Assembly: GCA_964384915.1 (NCBI GenBank)
Contig: CAYLMA010000006.1
Span: forward strand, 1 to 64,000
Origin: Sulfurimicrobium sp964384915
Lineage (GTDB): Bacteria; Pseudomonadota; Gammaproteobacteria; Burkholderiales; Sulfuricellaceae
Direction of reading: 5' to 3'
Length of the DNA: 64,000 bases
Of the stretch, positions 52,950-60,511 are shown piece by piece. The position numbers and the translations under genes are program-made. Below the pieces are notes generated by a model that was given only the letters and a program-made list of their open reading frames with translations, did not search any database and was not told the DNA's origin. How positions within the stretch are numbered: the stretch's first letter is position 1; the number at the start of each line of letters is the position of its first letter.

Positions 52950-53353
52950 ACCGGCATGGACCGCCTGTCGAGCAGCCTGAGCAAGCCGCGCCCGATGCGA
53001 TAGAGTACCCACAGCCCCGCGATCCAGGCAATAACAAAGGCGATGGGGATGCCGAAGAATGTCATGGTCAGCAAAATCGCCAAAAGCACCCACAGCAAGG
53101 CAAACCAGAAAGTGCGAATCTGCCAGCGGAAGTGGGATTCGAGATAAGTGCCGCGCACATCCCCGCGTTTCACGTAATTGACGATCACCGCGACAATGGA
53201 AGGCCACCCGGTCAGAAACGCCGTGACCACGAATGCCGGGCTCAACAACCCGCCGATCGCGCTCAGCGCATGCAAGCCGTAGATCAGATAGGTCAGCGTT
53301 ACCATTCCTTCGGCCGCTGGCGCTGGTGTGTCAGGCTGGTGTTCGATATCCAT
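52946..53353 (-). CDS. Small membrane protein, DUF4870-like
   Basis: 135 aa with three membrane spans: LTYLIYGLHALSAIGGLLSP, a second in the centre (FALLWVLLAILLTMTFFGIP) and FVIAWIAGLWVLYRIGRGLL. The pattern GDVRGTYLESHFRWQIRTF fits the DUF4870-like family of unknown function. Its stop overlaps the start of the truncated DUF4126 gene. Confidence 0.65.
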   Translation of the reverse strand: MDIEHQPDTPAPAAEGMVTLTYLIYGLHALSAIGGLLSPAFVVTAFLTGWPSIVAVIVNYVKRGDVRGTYLESHFRWQIRTFWFALLWVLLAILLTMTFFGIPIAFVIAWIAGLWVLYRIGRGLLRLLDRRSMPV

Positions 53354-53437
53354 GATGCTGGGCTCCGTACTTGCGAAGATTTAAGTCATGAGGAAACGGG
53401 GTTGTCCGGTTGATGATTGCCTGGCGCTTCACCCATC
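53354..53437. other. Short gap before the VOC remnant
   Basis: No gene, promoter or terminator is supported here. Confidence 0.4.
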
Positions 53438-53640
53438 TTACGCGGGCTCCCGTGCTTGTAATAGGTGTGCGATAGCGCCGGTGGGGTCTGCAACAACGCA
53501 AATGCGGCCGACATCCGGCAGTGCAATGACCCTTCCGCCGAGCAGAGGGGCTTGTTTGGCGCATTCCTCGATATCGTCAACTGCGATAATAGGTGCCGGA
53601 TATTTGACAGCAAGCGCGTCCCATTTCGCCCGAACTATCG
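53438..53640 (-). pseudogene. C-terminal remnant of a VOC (glyoxalase-fold) protein
   Basis: One minus-strand frame with no start codon and a stop upstream at about 53645 encodes AVDDIEECAKQAPLLGGRV, then PDVGRICVVADPTGAIAHLL and a stop at 53438. This is the second half of a typical VOC-fold domain. The N-terminal half is missing. It lies in a stretch with other broken genes. Confidence 0.65.
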
Positions 53641-53682
53641 ATCAGATCTTTGCATTTTTTTGGGGGGGCGATTTGCGTAATG

Positions 53683-54261
53683 TTAGGCATGGTGCCCATG
53701 CGCATTGGCTTGGGTAAGCCATTCCTCACGTTTTTGTTGGCTTGAGTTCTTGATGGGGCCAAAGCTTGAAACGGTCACGGGTTTTATGCCACTGAATTCA
53801 AGAATGGTGCGCTTCAGCTGATTGTGGCCCGGCATGCGATATACCCAGCGAAAATACCAAGGAGGAGTATCCATTGTGACGAGAAGGTGGGCTGAGCGCC
53901 CCGAAAGCAGCCGATCCCAGAACTGGGAACCTTCGCGATACTTAAAGGCAAAGCCCGGCAGGAAAACGCGGTCAATAAAACCCTTGAGCAAGGCCGGCAT
54001 TGCACCCCACCAGATGGGGTATACGAAAACGAGGTGTTGTGCCCAAGTAATCGCGGCCTGGGCTGTCACCAAGTCAGGTTCGAGTTCTTGAATTTTGGCA
54101 TAGCCATTGTGGAGCACCGGGTCAAAAGACAGGCTGCCAAGGGATATGAGTTGAACCTCATTTCCGGCAGCTTTGGCGCCCACTTCATATGCATGAGCGA
54201 GAGCACCGCAGAAACTTTCGTTAACGGGATGACCAAGGATTATAAGAATACGTTTGCTCAT
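53683..54261 (-). CDS. NAD(P)H:quinone oxidoreductase-like flavoprotein (Flavodoxin_2 fold)
   Basis: 192 aa. The Flavodoxin_2 pattern is ILIILGHPVNESFCGALAHA at the start, then HLVFVYPIWWGAMPALLKGF near residue 76 and KYREGSQFWDRLLSGRSAHL. Related enzymes (NQO1, MdaB, KefF type) reduce quinones by two electrons with NAD(P)H and FAD or FMN. A promoter with a MerR-type elongated spacer (54297-54328) lies upstream and a MerR regulator gene precedes it, so induction by that regulator is likely. Confidence 0.85.
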   Translation of the reverse strand: MSKRILIILGHPVNESFCGALAHAYEVGAKAAGNEVQLISLGSLSFDPVLHNGYAKIQELEPDLVTAQAAITWAQHLVFVYPIWWGAMPALLKGFIDRVFLPGFAFKYREGSQFWDRLLSGRSAHLLVTMDTPPWYFRWVYRMPGHNQLKRTILEFSGIKPVTVSSFGPIKNSSQQKREEWLTQANAHGHHA

Positions 54262-54296
54262 GGTTTTTAATGCCTACCTGGATTTTGATGGTGGCA

Positions 54297-54328
54297 ATTC
54301 TAAGCTCGCACCTTAGGTGAAGAGTCAA
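54297..54328 (-). promoter_or_regulatory. MerR-type promoter with a 20-bp spacer and central dyad
   Basis: Minus-strand TTGACT (54323-54328) and TAGAAT (54297-54302) are 20 bp apart (19 bp if the -10 is read TTAGAA). The spacer contains the dyad CACCT-A-AGGTG (54309-54319). Overlong spacers with a dyad are the hallmark of promoters activated by MerR proteins. The -35 overlaps the stop codon of the merR gene; the target is the flavoprotein gene. Confidence 0.75.
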
Positions 54329-54702
54329 GGGGCATCACAGCAGGTTTCACCGGAATCACAAAGAAAGTCCGCATGCAACTCTGCCAGCTGCCGATCCTTG
54401 GAGAGGGCAGAGTTGATAATTTCTCGCAAGTCCATACGCTTGCGCTCAATCAACTCGACTACCATATCGACGGGCAGCTTCCCGGTTTTTCCCGTTGTCG
54501 ATATGACGCCCGTTATTTCCTTGAGACTGAAGCCTAGTGCCTGGGCGCGCTTAATGATGCATATAAGATGGGAATCCACTTCGTTGTATATGCGATAGCG
54601 CCCTTTGCGTTCTGGTACAGGAATCAATCCAAGCAACTCGTAATGATGTATGGCCTTTCGCGATGCGCCCGTTAATTTGGCAAGCGCCCCTATGTACATC
54701 AT
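54325..54702 (-). CDS. MerR-family transcriptional regulator
   Basis: 125 aa from ATG 54702, 8 bp after AGGG; an ATG at 54699 follows. The winged-helix start MMYIGALAKLTGASRKAIHH and RKGRYRIYNEVDSHLICIIK are typical MerR. A coiled-coil leads to a short tail with three cysteines, CDSGETCCDAP, that could sense metal or redox state. The adjacent flavoprotein gene is the likely target. The effector is unknown. Confidence 0.85.
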   Translation of the reverse strand: MMYIGALAKLTGASRKAIHHYELLGLIPVPERKGRYRIYNEVDSHLICIIKRAQALGFSLKEITGVISTTGKTGKLPVDMVVELIERKRMDLREIINSALSKDRQLAELHADFLCDSGETCCDAP

Positions 54703-54827
54703 GTGTGTCACCCTATTGCCTCAACCGAGGCCTAACGAAGCTGTAGAAAAAGTATCATCCCCGCATCTTGCCTTAACTGGCCGAGTGCATCAATATTCCT
54801 CCATCATGATTTTCTGGATGGTTGGGA

Positions 54828-54917
54828 ATGGCGCGCTACAAACACATCGACACCAGCCCGCGATTTCTTGCCGTTGACCCGCAACGGCAACTGCTGCCTG
54901 GCACCTTCGAACACGCG
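54828..54917 (+). mobile_element. IS transposase N-terminal fragment (IS1182/IS5-like)
   Basis: ATG 54828 begins MARYKHIDTSPRFLAVD with QRQLLPGTFEHA, which matches the usual start of IS1182-like DDE transposases (recalled pattern MARYKxIDTSPRFLPVDLARQLLPGTFEHA). Similarity ends after ~30 codons; no inverted ends or rest of the element are present. Confidence 0.55.
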
Positions 54918-55014
54918 AGCACCGAGGGGTCAGACTCGATTGATATTTGGAGAACTCGGATGAAGAGTGCGCGATGCGCACCCTTGTTTGATTGCCGGGG
55001 GCAGCCCGGCGGCT

Positions 55015-55048
55015 GATTACCTTTCTTGCTTCGCCAAGAAAGGTAATC
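55015..55048. repeat. Perfect 14-bp-stem hairpin
   Basis: GATTACCTTTCTTG (55015-55028) and CAAGAAAGGTAATC (55035-55048) are perfect complements around a 6-nt loop. It sits alone between an IS fragment and the DUF2442 gene. Sequence of this type is familiar as a dispersed intergenic repeat in proteobacteria; only one copy was seen here. Confidence 0.85.
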
Positions 55049-55142
55049 CAAAGAACTCCTAAATAGGGGACGTAGCCCAATTAACTGAGGATTTTCTTTA
55101 GCCATCATCCCACCGAGGGAGGAGCGAACCTACCCCCAGCAA

Positions 55143-55631
55143 TCAAGCGTGCAGTGCGGCATATTCGCGAGCCGTCGGCAAGGCACGCGGGAGTGTTTGC
55201 TTCTGCGGGCAAGTGACTTCCCAGCCCAGGCAGGCGAACCAGATAGCGCGCGGGATGGGTTTGGCGCCCGTGCGGTAATATGCCACCGTGCGGCGGGACA
55301 GGCCCAACGATTCGGCAGCGGTATTGAGTGAAAGCTGATTGCGCTTCATCCAGTCGTCAAAGAGCTGCGGCGTGGGCAATCCCGCTTCTTCCTTGCAACG
55401 TTCATAAAGCTGATCCGCGCCCAGATCGATGTCGTCCGACCATTCAACCGAGTGTCCGTACCAGCCGACGCGCACTTGCGAAAAGGTTACCGCATCGCGC
55501 AAGGGGGCGAGCAGTTCAAAGCGTTCAATCCAGTCGCCAACGTGGGCAACCAGTGTCTCGCCGGTTGTCCAGCGGATTTCCAACACGCCAGGCTCCAGCG
55601 CCCTTACCTCATCAATCCGGGGTGGTTTCAT
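55143..55631 (-). CDS. DUF2442 protein with C-terminal helix-turn-helix
   Basis: 162 aa from ATG 55631 (overlaps the DUF4160 stop). The N-terminal ~90 residues fit DUF2442 (DEVRALEPGVLEIRWTTGE). The C-terminal part carries a helix-turn-helix: QLSLNTAAESLGLSRRTVAY followed by YRTGAKPIPRAIW. The HTH suggests that it represses the operon, as an antitoxin would, with the palindrome at 55875-55889 as a likely site. Function is not established. Confidence 0.7.
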   Translation of the reverse strand: MKPPRIDEVRALEPGVLEIRWTTGETLVAHVGDWIERFELLAPLRDAVTFSQVRVGWYGHSVEWSDDIDLGADQLYERCKEEAGLPTPQLFDDWMKRNQLSLNTAAESLGLSRRTVAYYRTGAKPIPRAIWFACLGWEVTCPQKQTLPRALPTAREYAALHA

Positions 55632-55861
55632 CGAGTGATCTCCTTCCATTTCTGCAGCAACAATTCGCGGTGCTCACGCGCCCAGGTCAAAGGTTCAGCG
55701 AGTTTTCGCTCTGGGCGGACCTCGCCCGCGAGTATGACTTCGGTCTCAATCGCTACTACACAGCGGTCTCCATCCGTAAATTCCAGATGGAAATGAGGCA
55801 CGCCATGCTCACGCGGAAAGATCGATAGGCGACAGTTTGCAAATATCTTGATCGTGGGCAT
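55628..55861 (-). CDS. DUF4160 protein
   Basis: 77 aa from ATG 55861. The family pattern is MPTIKIFANCRLSIFPREHG followed by PHFHLEF with His residues, then a C-terminal helix (LTWAREHRELLLQKWKEITR). DUF4160 genes commonly sit next to DUF2442 genes and the pair has toxin-antitoxin-like features. Here the start is 7-8 bp after the predicted -10, so the mRNA may be leaderless. A longer upstream frame is rejected because it crosses the promoter. Confidence 0.75.
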   Translation of the reverse strand: MPTIKIFANCRLSIFPREHGVPHFHLEFTDGDRCVVAIETEVILAGEVRPERKLAEPLTWAREHRELLLQKWKEITR

Positions 55862-55868
55862 GGAAGTG

Positions 55869-55897
55869 ATGTTAGTGCATTTTATGCACCATTTCAA
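55869..55897 (-). promoter_or_regulatory. Promoter with embedded palindrome for DUF4160-DUF2442
   Basis: Minus-strand TTGAAA (55892-55897) and TAACAT (55869-55874) are separated by 17 bp. The spacer is filled by the perfect palindrome GTGCAT-AAA-ATGCAC (55875-55889). A repressor bound there would block RNA polymerase. The predicted start is at or next to the ATG at 55861. Confidence 0.7.
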
Positions 55898-56052
55898 GGG
55901 GCGAGTGCGAAGGAATGGAGCTTGTTTTAACGGGCAACCCGCGTAGATACAAGGGCGCAATAACCAACGGGCATTGCGCCGCATGTTGTGATTCCGGTGC
56001 AACAATGCGCTTCGCTTATTGACACCCTACGTTCACTGCTCGAACGGATAGC

Positions 56053-56817
56053 TCACCAGTTGATCTCCCACGCCGTCTTGTGCCCCACCACACACTCCTC
56101 CAGCCCGGCTGGAATCCGCGCCACACCCGGCCTGATGGCGATACGCCCCGCCATGATTTCCGCCACCTGCTGCGGGTAGCGCGGCTCATCGCCCCGATCG
56201 CCGAAGCCTTCCGGGTAGACCGGCTGCTTGGCGGCGTCGTACTTGTCCGAGGCGCCCAGGGCATGAAACAGTTCATGCGTGATGACCACATTGTTCTGCG
56301 CATTCTGCTTGTCGCGCGCAAAGGCATGCACCACCCCCAACAGCCCCTTGTGCAAACCGAGCGAGTGCTGCAGCGGTTTGCCATCCTCGCCCTCGTGATA
56401 CACCACAAACAGGCGCACCGTGCCAAGGCTGCCCCAGAAAGGGGTGTGCGCGAAAGCGTAGTAGCGCAGCCCGAGGCTCCACAGGATGGCGGAAAAAGGC
56501 GAGTGACGCCCTTGCGGAGGAGCGGGCGGCATAGCTGAGATTTCCGCGGCAAGCTGGATGTTCACGGGCGGCAGCCCCTTGCCGCGGTAACGCTCCGACT
56601 GGCTGGCGATGAAGCGGCCGATTTCCTGAAAGTGTTCCTGCTTCAGGCCGGCGATGTAAGCATCCACTTCCGCCGTACCATCCCCGTTCACAGGGTAGAT
56701 GCTTACTTCGAGCGGCCGCAGCCAGTTGTGCGCCACCATGCTTTCCCAGTAAGTCATGCCGGCGACAGCCGCCAGCAGGAGCAGCAAGAACAGGATACGA
56801 ATGGCGCGAAAGGACAT
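56053..56817 (-). CDS. Membrane-anchored putative zinc metallopeptidase (HExxH)
   Basis: 254 aa. One N-terminal anchor (ILFLLLLLAAVAGMTYW) precedes a periplasmic domain. Near residue 181 the motif THELFHALGASDKYD appears, an HExxHxxGxxD pattern as in metzincin-like peptidases of the snapalysin type with Asp as third ligand. No named family is recognised. It stands alone, between the DUF4160 pair and the liv operon. Confidence 0.6.
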   Translation of the reverse strand: MSFRAIRILFLLLLLAAVAGMTYWESMVAHNWLRPLEVSIYPVNGDGTAEVDAYIAGLKQEHFQEIGRFIASQSERYRGKGLPPVNIQLAAEISAMPPAPPQGRHSPFSAILWSLGLRYYAFAHTPFWGSLGTVRLFVVYHEGEDGKPLQHSLGLHKGLLGVVHAFARDKQNAQNNVVITHELFHALGASDKYDAAKQPVYPEGFGDRGDEPRYPQQVAEIMAGRIAIRPGVARIPAGLEECVVGHKTAWEINW

Positions 56818-56863
56818 GAGTCAGGTGGATACGATGAAAGATAGCAGCAAGTGGAGGCGATCC

Positions 56864-57571
56864 TTACTCGCCCAGGTAGGCATGCCGCACCTGCGGGTCA
56901 TGGAGCAGCTTGGCTGATTCGCCGGACAGGCAGATCGTGCCGCCCTCCATGACGTAGGCACGATGGCTGATTTCCAGCGCCAGTTTGGCGTTCTGCTCAA
57001 CCAGCAGGATGGTCACGCCCTCGGCCGAGATGGCGCGGATGGTTTCGAAGATTTTGTTCACCATCAGCGGCGCCAGGCCCATGCTCGGCTCGTCGAGGAA
57101 CAACAGGCGCGGGCGGCTCATCAGGGCGCGGCCGATAGCGAGCATCTGCTGCTCGCCTCCCGAGAGGGTGCCAGCCTGCTGGGTTTTGCGTTCGGAGAGG
57201 CGCGGGAAGAGCTGGTAGCTCTTTTCCAGATCTTGCCGGATGGCTGGCTTGTCAGCACGGCTGTAAGCCCCCATGAGCAGATTCTCCTCCACGCTCAGGC
57301 GGCCGAAAATGCCGCGCCCCTCCGGCACCAGCGCAATGCCCTGGCGTACCAGATCGAATACCGGCGTCTGGGCGATGGATTTTCCCTGGTAGAGGATTTC
57401 CCCGTGCGCAGGCAGGAGCCGGGCCAGCGCCTTGAGGGTCGTGGTCTTGCCCGCGCCATTGGCGCCGATCAGGCATATCAGCTCGCCTGCTGCAATTTCG
57501 AGATCGATGCCCCTGACTGCCTTGATGCCGCCATAGGATACGCTGAGATTGCGCACTTCGAGCAGGCTCAT
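56864..57571 (-). CDS. livF: Branched-chain amino acid ABC transporter, ATPase LivF
   Basis: 235 aa from ATG 57571, overlapping the livG stop by 4 bp. Walker A is LIGANGAGKTTTLKAL (near residue 39), the signature is LSGGEQQMLAIGRALMSRP (near 135) and Walker B LLFLDEPSMGLAPL. The short length and the VPEGRGIFGRLSVEENLLMG segment are LivF-type. It powers uptake of branched-chain amino acids or related substrates with LivG. Confidence 0.93.
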   Translation of the reverse strand: MSLLEVRNLSVSYGGIKAVRGIDLEIAAGELICLIGANGAGKTTTLKALARLLPAHGEILYQGKSIAQTPVFDLVRQGIALVPEGRGIFGRLSVEENLLMGAYSRADKPAIRQDLEKSYQLFPRLSERKTQQAGTLSGGEQQMLAIGRALMSRPRLLFLDEPSMGLAPLMVNKIFETIRAISAEGVTILLVEQNAKLALEISHRAYVMEGGTICLSGESAKLLHDPQVRHAYLGE

Positions 57572-58347
57572 GCGACACTCCCGCCCAGGTAGGCCTCGAT
57601 CACCTGCGGATCGCGCTGCACTTCGGCAGGCGCGCCCTCGGCGATTTTTTTGCCATAATCCAGTACCGCCACACGGTCGCACAGGCCCATCACCAGTTTC
57701 ACGTCGTGCTCGATCAGCAGGAGGGTCACGCCATCGGCGCGGATGGTTAGCAGCAGTTTTTCCAGCGTCGCTGTTTCGCTCGCGTTCATGCCGGCGGCAG
57801 GCTCGTCTAACGCCAGCAGCTTGGGCTCGGTGGCCAGCGCGCGGGCGATTTCAAGGCGGCGCTGGTCGCCGTAGGAAAGGTTTTTTGCCAGCGTCCTGGA
57901 GTGCTTCTCGATGCCAACGTAGGCCAGGAGTTCATGCGCGCGGCGGCGAATGTCCGCTTCTTCCCCGCGCGTTCCGGCGCCGCGCAGGATGGCGCCGAGC
58001 ACGCCGGCATGGGTGCGCACGTGGCGCCCCACCATGACGTTTTCCAAGGCGCTCATGTTGGCGAACAGGCGGATGTTCTGGAAGGTGCGCGCCAGCCCCA
58101 GGCGCGTCACCTCGCTCGGTTTCCGGCCGTGAATGGGGTGACCGTCCAGGGCCACCTGGCCGGAATCCAGGGTGTAAAGGCCGGTCAGCACGTTGAACAG
58201 CGTGGTCTTGCCCGCGCCGTTGGGGCCGATCAGGCCGTAGATTTCGCCGCTCCCGATGCTGAATGAGACCTCGCTCAATGCGGTTAGGCCGCCGAAGTGC
58301 TTGCTCACTTTTTCCGCGCGCAGCAAGCTCTTATCTTTTGGCGTCAT
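57568..58347 (-). CDS. livG: Branched-chain amino acid ABC transporter, ATPase LivG
   Basis: 259 aa from ATG 58347. Walker A is LIGPNGAGKTTLFNVLTG (near residue 41), the signature LSYGDQRRLEIARALATEP (near 158) and Walker B LLALDEPAAGMNASE. The FGGLTALSEVSFSIGSGEIY start and the AYLGG end are typical LivG. Its start overlaps the livM stop region by 17 bp, so translation is probably coupled. Confidence 0.93.
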   Translation of the reverse strand: MTPKDKSLLRAEKVSKHFGGLTALSEVSFSIGSGEIYGLIGPNGAGKTTLFNVLTGLYTLDSGQVALDGHPIHGRKPSEVTRLGLARTFQNIRLFANMSALENVMVGRHVRTHAGVLGAILRGAGTRGEEADIRRRAHELLAYVGIEKHSRTLAKNLSYGDQRRLEIARALATEPKLLALDEPAAGMNASETATLEKLLLTIRADGVTLLLIEHDVKLVMGLCDRVAVLDYGKKIAEGAPAEVQRDPQVIEAYLGGSVA

Positions 58348-59467
58348 ACAAGGCCTCCTGCTCGTGCTCCAGCACCGATTCCTCACTGCTGAATTCGCGC
58401 CGCCGCGTCTTCGATGGCCACAGCCCGGCGGGGCGGAAAATCATCACCACGATCAGCGCCAATCCGAAAATCAGCATGCGCAGGTCGGCCGGGTCGACCA
58501 CCACGCGCCCGAACAGGGCCTGTTCCAGCGGGCCGATATAGCGCAGCGCCTCGGGCAGGACGGTGAGCAGGATAGCGCCCAGGATCACGCCCGGGATATG
58601 CCCCATGCCACCCAGCACCACCATGCACAGGATCATCACCGATTCCATCAGGTTGAAGCTTTCCGGGCTGACGAAGCCCTGGAAACCGGCGAACAGTCCC
58701 CCCGAAATCCCGCCGAAGCTCGCGCCCATGGCGAAAGCCAGCAGCTTGATGTTGCGCGTGTTGATGCCCATCGCCTCGGCCGCCACCTCGTCCTCGCGGA
58801 TCGCCACCCAGGCGCGGCCGATGCGCGAATCCTGCAGGCGCAGCGAGATGAACACGATCAAGAGGGCCAGCGCCAGGAACAGGTAGTAGTAGGCGTAAAT
58901 GCCGGGCACCTGCAGGCCGAACAGCTCGAACGGGCGGCTGAGGGAAACCCCGCCCGCGCCGATCGGGTCGATCATGCTGATGCCCTGCGGCCCGTTGGTG
59001 ATGTTCACCGGCGCGTTGAGGTTGTTGAGGAAAATGCGGATGATCTCGCCGAAACCCAGGGTCACGATGGCGAGATAGTCGCCGCGCAGCCGCAGGGTCG
59101 GCGCGCCCAGCACCATGCCGAACAGTCCGGCCATCAGCGCCCCCAGCGGCAGGATAAGCCACACCGGAAGATGCAGGCCGAAATGCGGCGATGCCAGCAG
59201 GGCGTAAAGATAGGCGCCGACGGCGTAGAAGGCGACATAACCCAGGTCGAGCAGTCCGGCGTAACCGACCACGATATTCAGCCCCAACGCCAGCATGATA
59301 TAGAGCAGGACAAAATCAAGGATGCGCACCCAGCCGTTGCCCAGGCTCGCTCCGACCAGGAAGGGCGCTGCCGCCAGCAGCAGGCCGAGCAGGGCAAAAG
59401 CAGCCATGGCCGCGCGGCGGTCGGATTTGAGCTGCTGCCAGCTACCCTGCATGGCGGAATCCGTCAT
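58331..59467 (-). CDS. livM: Branched-chain amino acid ABC transporter, permease LivM
   Basis: 378 aa with about eight to ten spans. The LivM pattern includes ALGLNIVVGYAGLLDLGYVA near residue 60, TLRLRGDYLAIVTLGFGEII near 120 and WVAIREDEVAAEAMGINTRN near 220. It forms the membrane channel with LivH. The gap to livH (109 bp) carries the copy C inverted repeat. Confidence 0.93.
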   Translation of the reverse strand: MTDSAMQGSWQQLKSDRRAAMAAFALLGLLLAAAPFLVGASLGNGWVRILDFVLLYIMLALGLNIVVGYAGLLDLGYVAFYAVGAYLYALLASPHFGLHLPVWLILPLGALMAGLFGMVLGAPTLRLRGDYLAIVTLGFGEIIRIFLNNLNAPVNITNGPQGISMIDPIGAGGVSLSRPFELFGLQVPGIYAYYYLFLALALLIVFISLRLQDSRIGRAWVAIREDEVAAEAMGINTRNIKLLAFAMGASFGGISGGLFAGFQGFVSPESFNLMESVMILCMVVLGGMGHIPGVILGAILLTVLPEALRYIGPLEQALFGRVVVDPADLRMLIFGLALIVVMIFRPAGLWPSKTRRREFSSEESVLEHEQEALYDAKR

Positions 59468-59474
59468 TTAATCC

Positions 59475-59561
59475 GTCATTGCGAGGAGCAAAGCGACGAA
59501 ACAATCTGTTTTCCGTGGATTCCACGAAAGGACGAGATTGCTTCGCTGCGCTCGCAATGAC
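59475..59561. repeat. Inverted repeat, GTCATTGCGAG family, copy C
   Basis: An ~87-bp inverted repeat between livH and livM: GTCATTGCGAGGAGCAAAGC at one end and GCTGCGCTCGCAATGAC at the other, with a centre symmetric around CCGTGGATTCCACG. It matches copies A and B and could modulate mRNA decay inside the liv transcript. Confidence 0.9.
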
Positions 59562-59575
59562 GGCTTTATTCCGGG

Positions 59576-60505
59576 TCATGCCCGTTCCGCCACGCGTTCG
59601 CCCAGGAGCCCAGAGGGCCGGAACACCAGCACCCCGATCAGCACGAAAAAGGCGAACACGTCCTGGTAGTGGCTGCCGAGGAAGCCGCCGCTGATGTCCC
59701 CGATATAGCCTGCGGCCATGCTCTCGATCACGCCCAGCAAGAGGCCGCCCAGCATGGCGCCGGGGATGTTGCCGATGCCGCCCAGCACCGCCGCGGTGAA
59801 GGCCTTGAGGCCGAGCAGGAAGCCCATGTAATAGTGCGCGATTCCATAGTAAGCGCTCACCATCAGGCCGGCGACAGCGGCCAGCGCCGAGCCGAGGATG
59901 AAGGTGAAGGAGATCACGGCATTGACGTTCACTCCCATCAGCCCGGCAATTTCCGGCGCCTGGGCGGTGGCGCGCATGGCGCGGCCGATGCGGGTTTTGT
60001 TCACCAGCAGCACCAGCGCCGCCATCAGCACCAGCGCCAGCAGGAAAATGAAAATCTGCAGGTCGGTGATGCCCGCGCCGCCGATGTCGTGGCGCGTGGC
60101 CGGCAGGATGTGGGGAAAGGAAATGTACGACCGCCCCCAGATGATCATGGCCACGTTCTGCAGCACGATGGACACGCCGATGGCGGTGATCAGCGGCGCC
60201 AGGCGCGGCGCCTTGCGCAACGGGCGGTAGGCGATGCGCTCGATGGCGAAGCCCAGCGCCATACAGACGCTGATTGCCACCAGCAGCCCGGCGGCGACGA
60301 TCAGGATGCCGGGCACGTCGACACCGCCGGCCATCAGCATGTTGACCACCGCCAGGGTGACCATGGCGCCGATCATCACCACCTCGCCGTGGGCGAAGTT
60401 GATCAGTTCCAGAATGCCGTAAACCATGGTGTAGCCCAGCGCAATCAGGGCATAAACGCTGCCCAGCACCAGGCCGTTGATGAGCTGCTGGAGGAAGATT
60501 TCCAA
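59576..60505 (-). CDS. livH: Branched-chain amino acid ABC transporter, permease LivH
   Basis: 309 aa. The LivH pattern is QQLINGLVLGSVYALIALGY at the start, then GILELINFAHGEVVMIGA and ITAIGVSIVLQNVAMIIWG. About eight spans. It pairs with LivM. It is 6 bp downstream of livK. Confidence 0.93.
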   Translation of the reverse strand: MEIFLQQLINGLVLGSVYALIALGYTMVYGILELINFAHGEVVMIGAMVTLAVVNMLMAGGVDVPGILIVAAGLLVAISVCMALGFAIERIAYRPLRKAPRLAPLITAIGVSIVLQNVAMIIWGRSYISFPHILPATRHDIGGAGITDLQIFIFLLALVLMAALVLLVNKTRIGRAMRATAQAPEIAGLMGVNVNAVISFTFILGSALAAVAGLMVSAYYGIAHYYMGFLLGLKAFTAAVLGGIGNIPGAMLGGLLLGVIESMAAGYIGDISGGFLGSHYQDVFAFFVLIGVLVFRPSGLLGERVAERA

Positions 60506-60511
60506 AATATC

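Larger units (their letters stand above)
54712..55142. other. Gene-poor degenerate stretch
   Basis: Contains only an IS transposase fragment (54828-54917) and a perfect 14-bp-stem hairpin (55015-55048). No intact gene is supported; small frames here (for example those reading FLAK/SWRSKKGNQ-type peptides) are translated repeat. Confidence 0.5.

Noticed and set aside
53388..53717. A 109-codon plus-strand frame
   Set aside because: The minus strand of the same stretch encodes a recognisable VOC-domain remnant; the plus frame is its shadow.
54790..55108. Small frames around the 55015-55048 hairpin
   Set aside because: Their peptides (SWRSKKGNQ type) are translations of the hairpin repeat, not genes.
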